NCBI RefSeq assembly: GCF_018294505.1 | Contig: NC_057800.1 | Coordinates: forward strand, 175,409,642-175,473,641 | Length of the DNA: 64,000 nucleotides | From: Triticum aestivum | Taxonomy: Eukaryota; Streptophyta; Magnoliopsida; Poales; Poaceae | Direction of reading: 5' to 3' | In this document: piece by piece, positions 41,435 through 55,200 of the stretch | Position numbering within the stretch: position 1 is the first letter of the stretch | How the letters are laid out: each line of letters starts with the position of its first letter | Made by a program: the position numbers and the translations under genes | The notes under the pieces: generated by a model | The model's input: only the letters and a program-made list of their open reading frames with translations | Told to the model about the DNA's origin: nothing | Database searches by the model: none

Positions 41435-44270
41435 CTACATACAAGCAAAACTGTTAGGTACCCATGTTGCACAGCTCCACAGATCAGACATTGCAGCTAA
41501 TTAAACGCAACTGTGAGCATCTACGTCCACGGTACAAGCCCATAAAGAATGACGGATTCCCGAATTAAATTGCGGTAATTAAGACATGATCTTGGGCTGG
41601 AAGGGAATCAAGGACAAGGTGTTACTCTGAGGCTGCACAAGGGGAATAAATTCCCGCGATGGCGACCGATCGCAGCACCGACACATACACATACAGGGAT
41701 CGACAGCTAGCGCATTTAATTTCCCTCAGGCTTTGTTTGGTTGCAAGGGAGGAAAACCCAGGGTAGCAAACCCATGTGGGGAATTTTCACGGGCACAAGG
41801 GACCCCCTTCTCCCGTGGGGATGATCTCCCCCTTTCCCTTTGGTTGTTTGGCAATAGGCAACAGGGGGTTTGCTCCAGGCACACAAACAAGTCCGAATTC
41901 AGTATGAAAACAATAATTTTGCAAATATTGCAGCTAGTAACGATCTATCACTGCAATCAAGTTGTTTTCTGGACTATTTTCATGTGCCACTAGTAATATT
42001 GCAGCCAGGTATATGTACCAGAACAAGAGCAACCATTATAAATAAGAGCATCACTGCTCAACAAGTTCTGAATTTTAGAACTGCAAGGTGCACACAAATT
42101 GGAATGAATCAATATTGTCTATCAGAAATGCTGATGCAAATGCAAGAACTGCAGGGTTGTCCTGGACCTATGTCTTAGAACAAAAAAAACTAAAATATAA
42201 CATCATCATGTCCGGGGTGGTGAGACTTCTGAACAGGCAAGCTGAAAGGCAATGGTCACTCCTGGCTTTTCTCCACTGCACATCGGTTGGGAACCGCAGC
42301 TCGACGTTTCCCAAATTACAAGAAACAATTAGGAAGTCAACGGCAGTTTCAGAATACAATAATTTGGTAAACTGTTTCATACTACAACAGTTTTGGAACA
42401 TTGTTTTCAAGCATAAATAGGTTTGCATAAAGAGATGATGGTAAGACTAGTGAAAAGGCTCACCATTCTAGTTAGTCATGTACTCAAGCAACAAGTTGAT
42501 GCTATTTGGGATAAACTGGAGCAATACAACTAAAGTAATATTACAAAAGAAAATGGTTTCTTCAAGCGCCGTTGTGATTTACAAACAAACGATTCTGTTG
42601 GGATGCATTTGGTATAAAGATTCTCATGAATTTAAACGGGAAACTCTTCATTACTTCTGATCATCAGAGTGGAATTTCATTATTGCACCATGAACTGTGC
42701 AAGTAGAGATTCAACTTGTCCCTAAATCGTCCCAAATTTTTTTGACCACGATAAGCTATCAGATTGTGATTTTCGGAGCAAGTTTACTAGCAGAAGCAAA
42801 ATATATCAAATGCTATTTTCATCATGCAAGGTTGACCAGTACAAGAAAACCAAAACTCCTAGCAGATGATAAGAAACTGTAAGTACAGAACAAGCAATGA
42901 AGAACTCTCACACCTCATGAGTTTTTCACAAGCGATTAACATGCAAACGGCAAAATCCTCGTGTGTATATGTGATTCACACTGACAAAGGAGCTTCACAA
43001 AAGCAAATACCAACCTGTCATAATTCTATCACCACCAGAACAAGTGAACAACTGACATGAGAACTTCACCGTTTTTTTGTAGAATTGGATAACCATAATC
43101 CATAATCCCAGTGAGATAGTCTGAGGAATGAACACTGATTGTCGATGGATCACTGAGCTGAATTATGACCAATTAAATGGCCAAAGTTGACCAGATACTT
43201 CTGAAAAGGTACTAGATACCCTTTTGCATAAATTACAGAAAAGTCATCCTCATTTTTTGTAATAGCATTTAACAAGAGTTAGCGCATTTCCTCTTTTAAA
43301 TGAGTTTATAAATTGATACTATAATGGAACATTTAGAAGTTTGCTCAAGAAAATGATGTCAGGGCTTGAAAAACAATGTGGCCTTTAACAAAAAAAGAAT
43401 CTTCCTGTACGTAATTCTGCACCAAGTCCAGCACAAGCTGCATCTAGACATCTAGTGCTAGCAAAATTTCAAGAACTTGCTAAAATAGAGAAGATTAAGA
43501 AAGAAGCGTCTTGGGCCATATCCAACATAACAGAGCTATGGAGCAGATTCAGGCTGAAATTTTTGGCCAGCATACTGTTGTCTTGCAAACTGAAAATGAC
43601 GTTAGTGTATATGTTCCATTTGTTCCGAAGACACCATTTAGTTTAAACTAGGTTGATATCATAACAGTGGAAAATGCTTACTAGGTAAAACCCTTGTAAA
43701 GAAAATGACAAAGTGCTGACATTTTAGATTCGATCTTCCATTTATCATCTATACCAGTTTTGGTCTAGAAGTCAAAAAGTACTTGAGCAACAAAAATAGG
43801 AAAATCTATATCAGAAATGTGAACAGATACGAAGCTCATATTCTTAGCAGGCATCGAACAATAACTACCTATGCGTCTGTGTCATGAATTGTAATCAAGA
43901 AGCAACCTACAATTGCTCAACTTAATCAAATAATAGTGATTGGTACAACCTTCATGAGACATTATTTGTAAACTGAGCAGAAGAGGGGCATGCTCACTTC
44001 ATCCTCGGTGATCAATGATTCGGCTAAAGCACGCGGAAGACGTCAACATCAAACAAATGGGGAATGTAGTTCACTGGCTAATTTAATTTGCAAAGAATAA
44101 ACTAGTGAGTTGCTGCTGATGCCTTGCAAACTGTTGTTACAACTATAGTCTACACTCATTCAACCCAACACTAATTTTCAAATAAAATCGCTCAATAATC
44201 CTGGGCATGAATAAACCAACGAATCAATTGACTTCCCAGAAAATTCAACAAGCAATAGATCTGAATACAT
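41435..44270 (-). other. Probable long 5' UTR intron of the kinase gene
   Basis: AT-rich DNA without coding potential begins after the acceptor at 41435-41436. A segment at 41727-41880 (GGCTTTGTTTGGTTGCA ... TTTGGTTGTTTGGCAATAG) resembles a small DNA transposon but lacks clear paired ends. Nothing else was recognised. Confidence 0.45.
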
Positions 44271-44279
44271 TGTAATATG

Positions 44280-45560
44280 GAGGGGTGGAACCAATTACTT
44301 GGAGAGAAGCCACCGGATCTGCTCGGGAAAGGCCGGAAGAGGAGCAGATCCGGAGGGAGGTGGAGGTCGCAGGATGGAGATGACCACCCGAGGCGTCGCT
44401 ACTGGTGCGAGAGAGAAGAAGATGCGAGCGTCATGAGGCTGAGCCCGCCGCTGCTCACGAGGGAGGTTGCAGGAAGGAGAGGACGTGCTCGCGCCGGAGG
44501 GAGGCGGAGGACGTGCTCCCGACGTCGGGAGGTGTGGATTTGACGCCCAGGGAAGTGAGGGGGGTAGGGCTGAAAACCCCCGCCGGCGGGGACAACCAAA
44601 TGCGTCGGCGGCCTGACCGGGGGCCTCAATGCTTTCAGCAGTGGAGAAAGTGTAGCTGGATCATGGCGTGCGGGCGTTTAACACGTGAAGCAACCTACAC
44701 CAAACTAGCACCGAGTAGAGTACTAGTGGTAGTGGAGTAGTGGTAATCAAGCAGCTAGGCAAGGTTGGAGAAACATTCACATCCTGTCGCTATGGAGGAA
44801 AGGAGGTTGCTTTGTTTTTCAGTTCTTTTCTAGCTCGATTTCTATTTTACAAAGAAAGATGATAGTTTATCAAGACTTCTCCAAAATAATTGTAGCATTT
44901 TTTCCGTTCTTCCGAAAACTTAACCAACTAGAAAAAGCATTCGGCCAGAAAACTCAAAAGGGCGAGAAGAGCCCTCGAGAGCAGCCTCAGATCCAAAATA
45001 AGAAACGCAAAAAAGGCGCACCAAACAGAGGCGCATTGTAGCAGCGGGCAAGCAGAGGAACAAGATGAGAGTCCACCTGAGAGATCTCCAGATTTCCTCC
45101 TCCGCCTGCCTCTTGGGCAAATTAAACCACAAGGCACGAGTGAAACAGTAGGAGACGGATCGGCCACAGTAGCAGCAGCAGCAGCTACATCACCCGGCCG
45201 AGGAAGAAGCAAGGGGACTGACCCTGCCCACGGATGAATCCCGACAAAGCTTAAGACTAAGAGTGGCTTTATTCCTTTAGATTTTGGGGAGGGGCGGGGA
45301 AAGAGGGAGGACTGGAGAGAAGGTTGGTAAGTGGTATGTGTGGAACATTTCGCATGCTTGCTTTGCTCTTGCGCTTTTCTTTTGTTTTGTGTATCTCCGA
45401 AGAAACTCAAATGGTGGCGAGGTGAGGTGAGTTGCCTGGCTGCAGGCCGCCGCTGGCAGGTGGTGGTAGAAGTAGTGGTTGCCCCACTGTCTTTTTCACT
45501 CGATTTGTCCCTTGTTTTACCCAAAAACAATAGCGTTTACCTCTCGAAAGTGCTCCGTTG
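44280..45560 (-). promoter_or_regulatory. Candidate 5' UTR exon(s) and promoter of the kinase gene
   Basis: Two GC-rich blocks, 44300-44650 and 45050-45300, look like leader exons on the minus strand. Possible donors are CTCCAA|GTAATT near 44304 and CTCAG|GTGGAC near 45080. The second block has a (CTG)n-like repeat at 45170-45187. Either or both could be the first exon. A 200-codon minus-strand frame (45530-44928) spans this area but shows no domain and probably is leader/promoter DNA. Confidence 0.35.
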
Positions 45561-45843
45561 TTAAATTAGAGGCGTTAGGGCAACTCCATGCCGACGCAAA
45601 TGCACATGGAATTTGTCCTTTTTTATTCGTTTGGATTGGTTGTAGGGGACGGAGCCCTTTGTCCGTGCTTTCCTAGACAGTGCACCCAACCGGCCGACCC
45701 ATTTGGAATGCCTCGCCGGTTTTTTTCAGCAAATATATTTTCATCATCAAATATAGCAAGTAGATTGCAAAATGAAGCTAGAATTCATGTCGGCATTCAC
45801 GCCAACATACAAAACAGTCGCATCTCGGCCAACCATACGATAA

Positions 45844-46350
45844 TCACTCGCCGAGCATTAACTTTTGTGTCTTCTCAAACCAAACCATTTTTCTCGTGGA
45901 CATCTTGCTCAAGTCAGTCGCCATGATCTCCATTTCATTCGTGATTACCATGAGCTCCACCTCCTTGGCTCTTGACCAGGCATTGGTCTCATCGATCTCG
46001 AGCTTCTTCTTTTGAATGTCAAAGACGGGCTTCATTGCCTCCTCTTTCTCGGCGCTTCCTCTCTTCCCTCTTCTTAATTTACATCTCCTTTTGGGTCATG
46101 AACCCCTTCAGAGTTTCTTGCAAGGAGAGTGTCGAAGCATCACGCTTTTCATCCATCTTGGAATTTTGGTCTTCCCCCTCGGTCGTTTCTCAATTTCATT
46201 TGGGTCGACGGCCGATGAGGCCCCTACCTTTCTTCTGGCCGCATAGTGCTCCTTAAACTTTGGGCACTCGTTGATTTTTGTCCAACAATGGGTCAAGGTG
46301 AATGGTTTGCCCCCATGTTGAACCTCGAAGGTATATGAAGCTTGAAACAC
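45844..46350 (-). pseudogene. NAM-associated/Myb-like transposon ORF fragment
   Basis: The minus strand gives PFTLTHCWTKINECPKFKEH (from about 46305) and, in another frame, a charged helix (FDIQKKKLEIDETNAWSRAK from about 46027). This is the pattern of the NAM-associated C-terminal family found in PIF/Harbinger-type ORF1 proteins and many solitary grass copies. Frameshifts separate the parts and the N-terminal Myb domain is missing. Family assignment is tentative. Confidence 0.5.
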
Positions 46351-46439
46351 CTACATATGGCGATGAAACCAATAATATACATTCATACGCATAGGAGGAC
46401 GACATATGCTCATATGAACATGGGAAGGAATTGTCACTG

Positions 46440-47165
46440 GTACAGCGAGGTGCTACACACCGGTTTTCTACCCCTTTCCGCTATGGTGTTTTGAACCGTC
46501 GCCAAATGAGTGACCGCGATAGGGGGGGGTCCTTCCCACACGACCCAGAAATTGTCGGGGATAGGGAGCCTTGATGCATACAGTTGTCCCTATAAAACTG
46601 TTTCTGATATCTCGAGTATCCAAAACGCTTCATTCTTGCAATTCGTTTGTGATCGCATTGCCATCGCAGTCGGTATTCTGTGGTACTACGTTTACGATGC
46701 GCGACCCATCACAAACAGTTCATAATTATAGAACGTGTACGATAAGTAAACAATCGCACACATTTACTTTTCCTCGACTGTATGCGATTTGATGTAAGAG
46801 TGCGTACAGTTGTTCCTATAAAACTGTATGCGAAGCTTGAATACATCCAACACGATTCATCCGCCGTATCCGCGTCGGATGAAGACCTATCGCACGCGTT
46901 CTTCAATGACCAAACGTTTGCGATGCCCACAACATCATAAACAGCCCATAATTGACAAGCATGTGTGATAAGGTAACATTCGCAAACATTTAATAAGAAG
47001 GAACTATGTGCGATGCTGTTGTTAATCGCACACGTTTTTTCTTGGCTGGTCGTGTGTGCAGTAGAGATTAATCGCACACGTAGTGGATCTGAGAAACGTG
47101 TCTGATCTTCATGTCTATCGCAGACGTTTCGCTTTCACAAACCGTGTGCAGTGTAATCCCTAATC
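46440..47165. mobile_element. DNA-transposon remnant with ATCGCACACG subterminal repeats
   Basis: Variants of the 9-12-bp motif ATCGCACACGTTT and its complement (GTGTGCGAT-like) recur more than ten times, and a TACAGTTGTTCCTATAAAACTG block occurs twice (46577, 46805). Short subterminal motifs in both orientations are typical of CACTA-like ends. No terminal repeat or transposase was seen. Confidence 0.5.
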
Positions 47166-49640
47166 TATCCCTAATTCAATCCCTGCATTTAAAAATCACA
47201 TATTTTGAATTTGTGTGACGTCCGGATAATTAAGCTACAGTAAGCCTCCGTTAATGATGCCACGTCACCACGGTTACTGTTGCTAATCTCGCGTTAGTTC
47301 GAAACCGATTCAAATTCAAATTCAAAATCAAGTCAAACGGTAAAAGCTTTCAAACACTAAAACTAAAATGTTTGGTTTGTGCCAAATAATGCCTAGGTAT
47401 TTATGGTGGAGAAATCACACTTTTATAAAATGTTAGAATACTCTAAAATGATTAAAACAGTAGTGAAAACTATTATTTAAATACTTTTAAATAATAATTA
47501 ATTACAAAACTATTTTACTTTGGGTAGCAAATTAATGTGGCAGTGGCATAATTGGTAACAACAATTTAGGTGCCACTTTGGTATATTGTTAACACTAGAA
47601 TAAACAGCAACTAAAAGAAACAGAAAAGAAACAAAATAAATAAAAAGAGAAAAGAAAAGTTAAAAAAAAGGAAAGGAAATCCCCCTGCCCCACTGGGCCT
47701 TGGCCCACCAGAACCACCAGCCGGCCAGCCCAACTGGCCCAGCCGCCCCCACTCATTCCTTTAACCCCCTGGCGACCGAACCCTAGCCAACCATCGCCAT
47801 ACTTCCCCCTCCCCCTATCGCTCCCCACGTTCCCCTTCCCCTCGATCCAGATCTGGATCGAGGACAAACCACCCCCGCCGCTCGACGCCGTGCGCCGCAC
47901 CACCGCCGCTCGAGGACCTCGCTAGAGGCCACCTTGCCGAACCTTCCCCGCCGGAATGCCTCCCTGTCGTCGCTCGCCGTCGTCCCCGTCCACCTCCCCG
48001 CGCCCCACTACTTGTGCCCTACAAGCGTCGTGAGCATCGCACCGCTCCTCCCTCCTCTTCCTCGCACCGCTGCTGCATCATCGACGTTGCTCCGCTGCGG
48101 CCTCCGCACTCTGCCCCGACCGCGACCGCCTCCACCGCACCACGCTCGCCCATCCGGCCACGCCTCCCGTCGCGGCGCCCCTCACCGCAGAACCTGGTCG
48201 CGCTTGCGCGCGCCACCGCGTCGGCCTGCGCCCTCCTTGCCTCACTTCTGCCTCGCCGCGCGACGCACAGGCTCCGCCTGCTGCTTGCCGCTGCTGCCCT
48301 CACGCCTCGCCGGGGCACGTGCCATCCCGCGTGCGCCCGTCTGCCTGCGCCCGTGGCTGCGCCGCGCCTGGCTGCGTTCGCGCGCAGATGTGCCCCTGCT
48401 GCTGCTCTGCATCGCCCCGTCATCGCGCGCGTATGCCAACCCTGCTCGCCGGTGCGCCCTGGCCCTGGCCGCACGCGCCCGTCGAGCCCAGCCGCAGCCG
48501 CCCACACTCACCGTCCCGCCTGTCCTCGTCGCGCCGCCCTGCTCCGGCAGCCACCGCAGCCGCCCCTTACCTAGTCGCCTCGGGCGTGCGGGCACCCCTT
48601 CGCCCGCACTGGACGCCCGCTAACCCGCATCGCCCCCTGGGAGAATGACAGGTGGGGCCCAGCCCCTAGAACGTTAAAAAAAGAAAACAAGAATTATAAA
48701 TAAAAAAATAAAAGTAATAATTAATTAATTAAATTAATTAATTAGGTTTAATTAAACTAATTAAAATTCATTACCCTAATAACCTAGTTAGACTAAATTA
48801 ACTAGTTAGTTAATGTACCAGTCAATGACAGGGGGCCCCACCCCTTGTTGACCAGTCAAACGTTGACTGGTCAACTGGGACCCCCTGGTCCACCTGTCAG
48901 CCTCTGGTACACTTCTGTGTATGCAGAGCTGGGTGCACCTAGCATTTAGCTATTTAATTTTGAATTAATTTAATAATAATAAAATTAGAAAATGATTTTA
49001 AAACTTTAAAAATTAATAGTAAATAAACCGTAGCTCGGATGGAAAAACTTTGTACATGAAAGTTGCTCAGAATGATGAGACGATTCCGGACACGCAACCC
49101 ATTCGTCCGCCACGCATTCCTAGCATAGCAAACATGCAACTTTCCCCCTCCGGTTCATCTGTCCGAAAACGCGAAACACCGGGGATACTTTCCCAAATGT
49201 TTTCCCCCTTCGCCGGTATCACCTCCTACCGCGTTAGGGCACACCCGGCACCGTTACTTATCATGTCATGCATCGATATGCATCTGTTTGCATTGTATTC
49301 ATTGTTTCTTCCCCCTCTTCTCTCGGGTAGACTACGAGACCGATGATGCTGCTGCCCCGGTCGACTACGGTGTTGACGACCCCTCCTTGCCAGAGCAACC
49401 AGGCAAGCCCCCCCCCTTGATCACGAGATATCGCATATTCCTTCTCTCTACTTCTTGCATTAGAGTAGTGTAGCATGTTACTGCTTTCGGTTAATCCTAT
49501 TCTGCTGCATAGCCTGTCCTTGCTACTACTGTTGTTACCTTTACCTGCAATCCTACATGCTTAGTATAGGATGCTAGTATTCCATCTGTGGCCCTACGTT
49601 CTTGTCTGTCTGTTGTGCTATACTATCGGGCCGTGATCAC

Positions 49641-51218
49641 TTGGGAGGTGATCACGGGTTTATACTTTATACTTTATACATGATACATGTGGTGACTAAA
49701 GTCGGGTCGGCTCGTGGAGTACCCGCGAGTGATTCACAGATTGGGGGTTAAAAGGACCTTTGTCCCGACGGCCCTCTGGTTGGATCTTTGTGGCGGAGCG
49801 ACATGGCAGGTTGAGATTACCTAGGTGAGAGGTGGGCCTGGCCCTATCGGCGTTCGCGGTTACTTCAAAATAACACGCTTAAAGAGATCTTGGTATTTGA
49901 TCTGAGTCTGGCCACTGGCCTATACGCACTAACTAACTATGTGGGAACAGTTATGGGCACTCGACGTCGTGGTATAAGCCGAAGCCTTCTTAACGTCAGC
50001 GACTAAGCGGCGCGTGCTGGGTTGGACCGCGTAACGCAACTTCCTTTGTAATGGAGGTTGCTAGGTCTGCTCACCGGCCGCGTTCACAACATGTAGGAAT
50101 AGCCCAACGCAACGCTCAGGTGACATTGGACTATCTAGGTGACATTAGGGTTTTGGTTGATTTGTGTCTTAAGGTGTTATTCTAGTATGAACTCTAGGGC
50201 TGTTTGTGACACTTATAGGAATAGCCCAACAGATTGGTTGGAAAGAATAACTTTGAGGTGGTTTCGTACCCTACCATAATCTCTTCGTTTGTTCTCCGCT
50301 ATTAGTGACTTTGGAGTGAATCTTTGTTGCATGTTGAGGGATAGTTATATGATCCAATTATGTTATTATTGTTGAGAAAACTTGCACTAGTGAAAGTATG
50401 AACCCTAGGCCTTGTTTCCTATCATTGCAATACCATTTATGCTCACTTTTACCACTTGCTACCTTGCTGTTTTTATATTTTCAGTTTACAAAAACCTACA
50501 TCTACCATCCATATTGCACTTGTATCACCATCTCTTCGCCGAACTAGTGCACCTATACAATTTACCATTGTATTGGATGTGTTGGGGACACAAGAGACTC
50601 TTTGTTATTTGGTTGCAGGGTTGCTTGAGAGAGACCATCTTCATCCTACGCCTCCCACGGATTGATAAACCTTAGGTCATCCACTTGAGAGAAATTTGCT
50701 ACTGTCCTACAAACCTCTGCACTTGGAGACCCAACAACGTCTACAAGAAGAAGGTTGTGTAGTAGACAATCACGGGTTTATACTATATACTTTATACATG
50801 ATACATGTGATGACTAAAGTCGGGTCGGCTCATGGAGTACCCGCGAGTGATTCACGGATTGGGGGCTGAAAGGACCTTTGTCCCGACGGTCCTCTGGCTG
50901 GATCTTTGTGGTGGAGCGACAGGGCAGGTTGAGACTACCTAGGTGAGAGGTGGGCCTAGCCCTGTCGGTGTTCGCGGTTACTTCAAAATTAACACACTTA
51001 ATGAGATCTTGGTATTTGATCCGAGTCTGGCCACTGGCCTATACGCACTAACCAACTACGCGGGAACAGTTATGGGCACTCGACGCCGTGGTATCAGCCG
51101 AAGCCTTCTTGACGTCAGCGACTGAGCGGCGCGTGCCGGGTTGGACCACGTAACGCAACTTCCTTTGTAATGGAGGTTGCTAGGTCTGCTCACCGGCCGC
51201 GTTCGCAACGTGCAGGTG
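49641..51218 (+). repeat. Split direct duplication within the Gypsy LTR
   Basis: 49641-50093 and 50769-51218 align end to end (ATCACGGGTTTATAC ... CTCACCGGCCGCGTTC) with about 30 differences by my count, similar to or slightly more than the difference between the two LTRs. The DNA between them is foreign LTR sequence. Confidence 0.85.
50094..50768 (+). mobile_element. 3' part of an Athila-like LTR inside the Gypsy LTR
   Basis: From about 50130 it matches 59862-60034 (GGTGACATTGG, then GGTGACATTAGGGTTTTGG) and then continues to ...GTTGTGTAGTAGACA, the usual end of this LTR type. The 5' half of the LTR is missing. Confidence 0.8.
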
Positions 51219-52239
51219 TGCAATGGGCGATGGGCGCAGACCCCTGCTCCATAGGATTTAGACCGGCGTGCTGACCTCTCTGTTGTGCCTAGGTAGGGCT
51301 GCGACGTGTTGACCTTCCGAGGCCGGGCGTTACCCAGAAAAGTGTGTCTGGCCAAATGGGATCGAGCGTGTTGGGTTATGTGGTGCACCCCTGCATGGAA
51401 GTTTATCTATTCGAATAGCCATGATCTTCGGTAACAGGACGAACCGGAGTTGTACCTTGACCTCATGACAACTAGAAACGGATACTTAATAAAACACACC
51501 CTTCCAAGTGACAGATATAACCCGGTGATCGCTCTCACACAGGGCGACAAGGGAAGGATCGCCGGGTAGGTTATGCTATGCGATGCTACTTAGTGAACTT
51601 ACCATCTACTCTTTTCTACATGCTGCGAGATGGAGGCTCCCAGAAGCGTAGTCTTCGACAGGACTAGCTATCCCCCTCTTATTCTGGCATTCTGCAGTTC
51701 AGTCCACCGATATTGCCCCTTTACACAGATACACTTGCATATGTAGTGTAGATCCTTGCTTGCGAGTACTTTGGATGAGTACTCACGGTTGCTTTTCTCC
51801 CTCTTTTCCCCCTTTCCCTTCTACCTGGTTGTCGCAACCAGATGCTGGAGCCCAGGAGCCAGACGCCACCGTCGACGACGACTCCTACTACACTGGAGGT
51901 GCCTACTACTACGTGCAGGCCGCTGACGACGGTCAGGAGTAGTTTAGGAGGATCCCAGGCAGGAGGCGTGCGCCTCTTTCGATCTGTATCCCAGTTTGTG
52001 CTAGCCATCTTATGGCAACTTGTTTAACTTATGTCTGTACTCAGATATTGTTGCTTCCGCTGACTCGTCTATGATCGAGCACTTGTATTCGAGCCCTCGA
52101 GGCCCCTGACTTGTATTATGATGCTTGTATGACTTATTTTATTTTAGAGTTGTGTTGTGATATCTTCCCATGAGTCCCTGATCTTGATCGTACACGTTTG
52201 CGTGTATGATTAGTATACGATTGAATCGGGGGCGTCACA

Positions 52240-55200
52240 AGTTGGTATCAGAGCCGACTGCCTGTAGGAATCCCCCTTTCCAACTCATTGGCCGAAGTCG
52301 AGTCTAGACATTGCAAAAAATTTACTAACATGGTTGTGTGTCTTACGGGCACACATCGCCACTGGGTGGTAGTAGGATCTTTTATTCCTCGACCTATACT
52401 CTGGGACTCTGACATATCTTCTATTCGGGTTAAACGATTTTACTAACTCTGACTCTAGGTTCTCGGTAATACTTTCTCCCGGAGAGCCCCTTATTACAGA
52501 TGATCGTCTGCTGCACCAGAAGAATCCAAAGATACTCTTCGATGTTCTCTTGAGACTTTATGGCATCGCTTTTGCAATTCCCTTCCATCGATAAACCCCT
52601 ATGGATAACCACGTATACTCGCCATTCATACAATGCTTCCCAGTTGATCTTGTTATTACAAGATACCCCGAAATTCTCTCTGTTGTTCCGAAAATCCTTT
52701 GAGCTTACCGCCTTGCTGTTCTTTGCCACATGAATACCACTATGGATAATTTCTAGCTCCGGATATTTGCTCATCCCCAGTTGATTCATGTATTTCACAA
52801 AAGTCTTCAAAATACTATTTGAACTTCCAAAAATCCTGAGTAGCCTATTGCTCTTGAAATTCTTACTTGCTTGCATTATGGTTAATCCCATAAGTCTATA
52901 ATCTTATTGGCATCCCTTGTCATTATCATTTTGAGTTCATTGATTCAAAATGTTGCGAATGCTCGCCATCCTCAATCAGATCCTAGAATTCATCCTTCCG
53001 GCTCAGACGTCATTTTAAACATGAGATGGTTATCGACCAATCAAATTGCCGTCGATTGTACCCCTAAGTCTATTCGACTGATCCATTCTTAATGAGAGCG
53101 TTGGCTTCTGATCCCCTGATTTGGAAATGATAATTCCCTTGCATTTGAGCTTTGGATTAGTCAGTTGTTTTGATAATCCGATGCCCTTTCGTTCCTTCTT
53201 CCTTTGATAGAGTACCAATACTCGCATCAGCTCTGTTGTAGACCATAAGACCCCTTGTTGGATTATTATCCGACAACGTCCTTCATATTCAATAAGCTTG
53301 AGAGCCTTTCCTCGGATACATAATGCCTTTGGTAAACTGTATCCCCTGCTTTCTCAAGCATGCTATACTATTGAGCTTGTGTTAATTATTCTTGAGATTT
53401 GTGGTATAAGCTCCTAAGATGCCCCGATGGGTTGAACCTATTCCTTCCCTAAACCGTATGGACCTGAAAGTTTTCGCGAGTCATACTCTTCTGTTGCTTC
53501 ACCAAATAAAATTTCAACACTACAACCTTTTCGAAAACGAGAAGTGAATGAAAGGTTATGCATTGCAGAAGTGGGAGTCGACCTTGAACTTTGTGTTCAT
53601 GCCCATGGACACGATGTAGATCTTATCACGGAAGCTTCTCTTAAATTGATTATTCCCTTGATATAAGTTCTAATTATATCTGGGATCTGGTCTCTTGCAA
53701 TCATGGTTCCGGCCATATTGATATTCTTTGATTCCTTCTCTCAGGCAAGTTAAAGTACTTGTCTTCTGTAGATCAATACATCTCTGCGACCTCTGTTTTG
53801 ATCTTCCTTCGAGTATTACCCTCCGTTATCTCGAGAATATTAAAGAACTGTGTTGCTTCCTATGAGTCTTCATCTAATGCTGCTTCTCATTGATTTCAGA
53901 TTTTCCCCGGGTTCTGAGTTATTAGCCACTCGAGAACACCGATAAGTGAATCGATTCCGCACTCCGATTCAATAACTCTAAGTAATTTTCATTGCTTATG
54001 AGTTTAATAATCTTTCAACTCATCATAGCCTAATCGGCTACATCATTATTGTGCCAATTTTAACTATACTACCTGGTCCTTCCCGGAGCACAACTTTCGA
54101 CGATGAGCTAAACTTACGTCGATCTTCCTTGTCATATCATTTTGCCTTGAACATCAAGCTTGATTTCGAGTTCGTGTCGTACCCTTGGTTCCAATAACTT
54201 TTGCTTCACCAGTCCTTTGACTTGATGTCATCGATGTTCGATTACATCTTCATGAAACCTCTCGACAAATGTGTCGTGATCATCATCTAGATTCTGAGCA
54301 TTTCCAGGATATCAATCGAATTCATGATGAGAGATATCATCCTTACCCCTTGATAATTTGGGTTATCATCGACAACATTATTGCATTCCCTCCAACACGA
54401 AACTTGTTCTTGTTTTGTGTTGTATCTTGATTCCCTTGCTATCTAGCTTAGGTTATGTTCTACCTTCTAGTATTACTGTCTTCTATATCAAGAATGTTGT
54501 GAGGATTGCTCCACCTCTTAAGAATTCTTGGTATAGTGATACTTCTCCCCATCATCATTCTTTCTTGGTCCCCGTGTTGGTTCTAACCGGGGTACCAACA
54601 AGTGAACGGTGATGTTCGGATTCTGCACTTCTAGCAACCCTAGTGCTTTGAAGTTAATAATCGACAATTCATTCTTAGCCTATCGGTTATTGGATCACCA
54701 TTCTGACAATTGATCAGGCTACCTATGCCCATATTTCGGGCGCACCTTTCAACCAAAGTTTAATTATGTATGTTTTTCCTCTAGCATACATCATTATATC
54801 ATTTGATATGACAAATGTTATCTCCTTGTTCACATAATTGTGGAAATCCATCTTTTTGGAAATCTCGATGATATGTCGCTGAGTCCATCAGCCACCTCCT
54901 CATCCTCTCCTTGGTTTAAAGTTGAACTCTGGTTTCGGGACCTGCTTCCATAGTCCATTTCCTGAGAATCTTACAATGTCATTTCGTCAATTTGTGTTGC
55001 ACCTTTTCTTTTTAGGAATCCCATGTCTGAGTTATCTTGACACCAATCAGATCTGAATCTCGGCCAGATATGATGGTTGGAACATATTTTCAAGAGTTAT
55101 AACATTGCTCCTCATATGATCCGGTAATGTGATGTTATGCACACCTGACCGGAGGACCAAGTGTCATAGTTTCCTTTTTAACAAGGTTAACCATTTTTCC

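Larger units (their letters stand above)
47214..52239 (+). repeat. Gypsy-type 5' LTR, chimeric and enlarged
   Basis: It starts TGTGACGTCCGGATAATTAA and ends GGGGGCGTCACA, giving short inverted ends. A primer site follows. It includes a 675-bp Athila-like LTR fragment (50094-50768) and carries about 450 bp twice (49641-50093 and 50769-51218). Without these it would be about 3.9 kb. The GC-rich stretch 47930-48630 has long open frames on both strands that recur in the other LTR and look spurious. The family name is left open. Confidence 0.8.

Noticed and set aside
41727..41880. Possible hAT-like MITE in the kinase 5' intron
   Set aside because: One end resembles a MITE terminus, but no matching inverted end or 8-bp duplication could be found.
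44928..45530. 200-codon minus-strand frame upstream of the kinase gene
   Set aside because: No recognisable domain, and it sits where the leader and promoter of the kinase are expected; kept only as part of the regulatory region.
47934..48648. Long GC-rich open frames (up to 229 codons) on both strands
   Set aside because: They lie within an LTR, recur in altered form in the second LTR (57153-57907), are Arg/Pro/Ala-rich in several overlapping frames at once and show no domain, so they are compositional.
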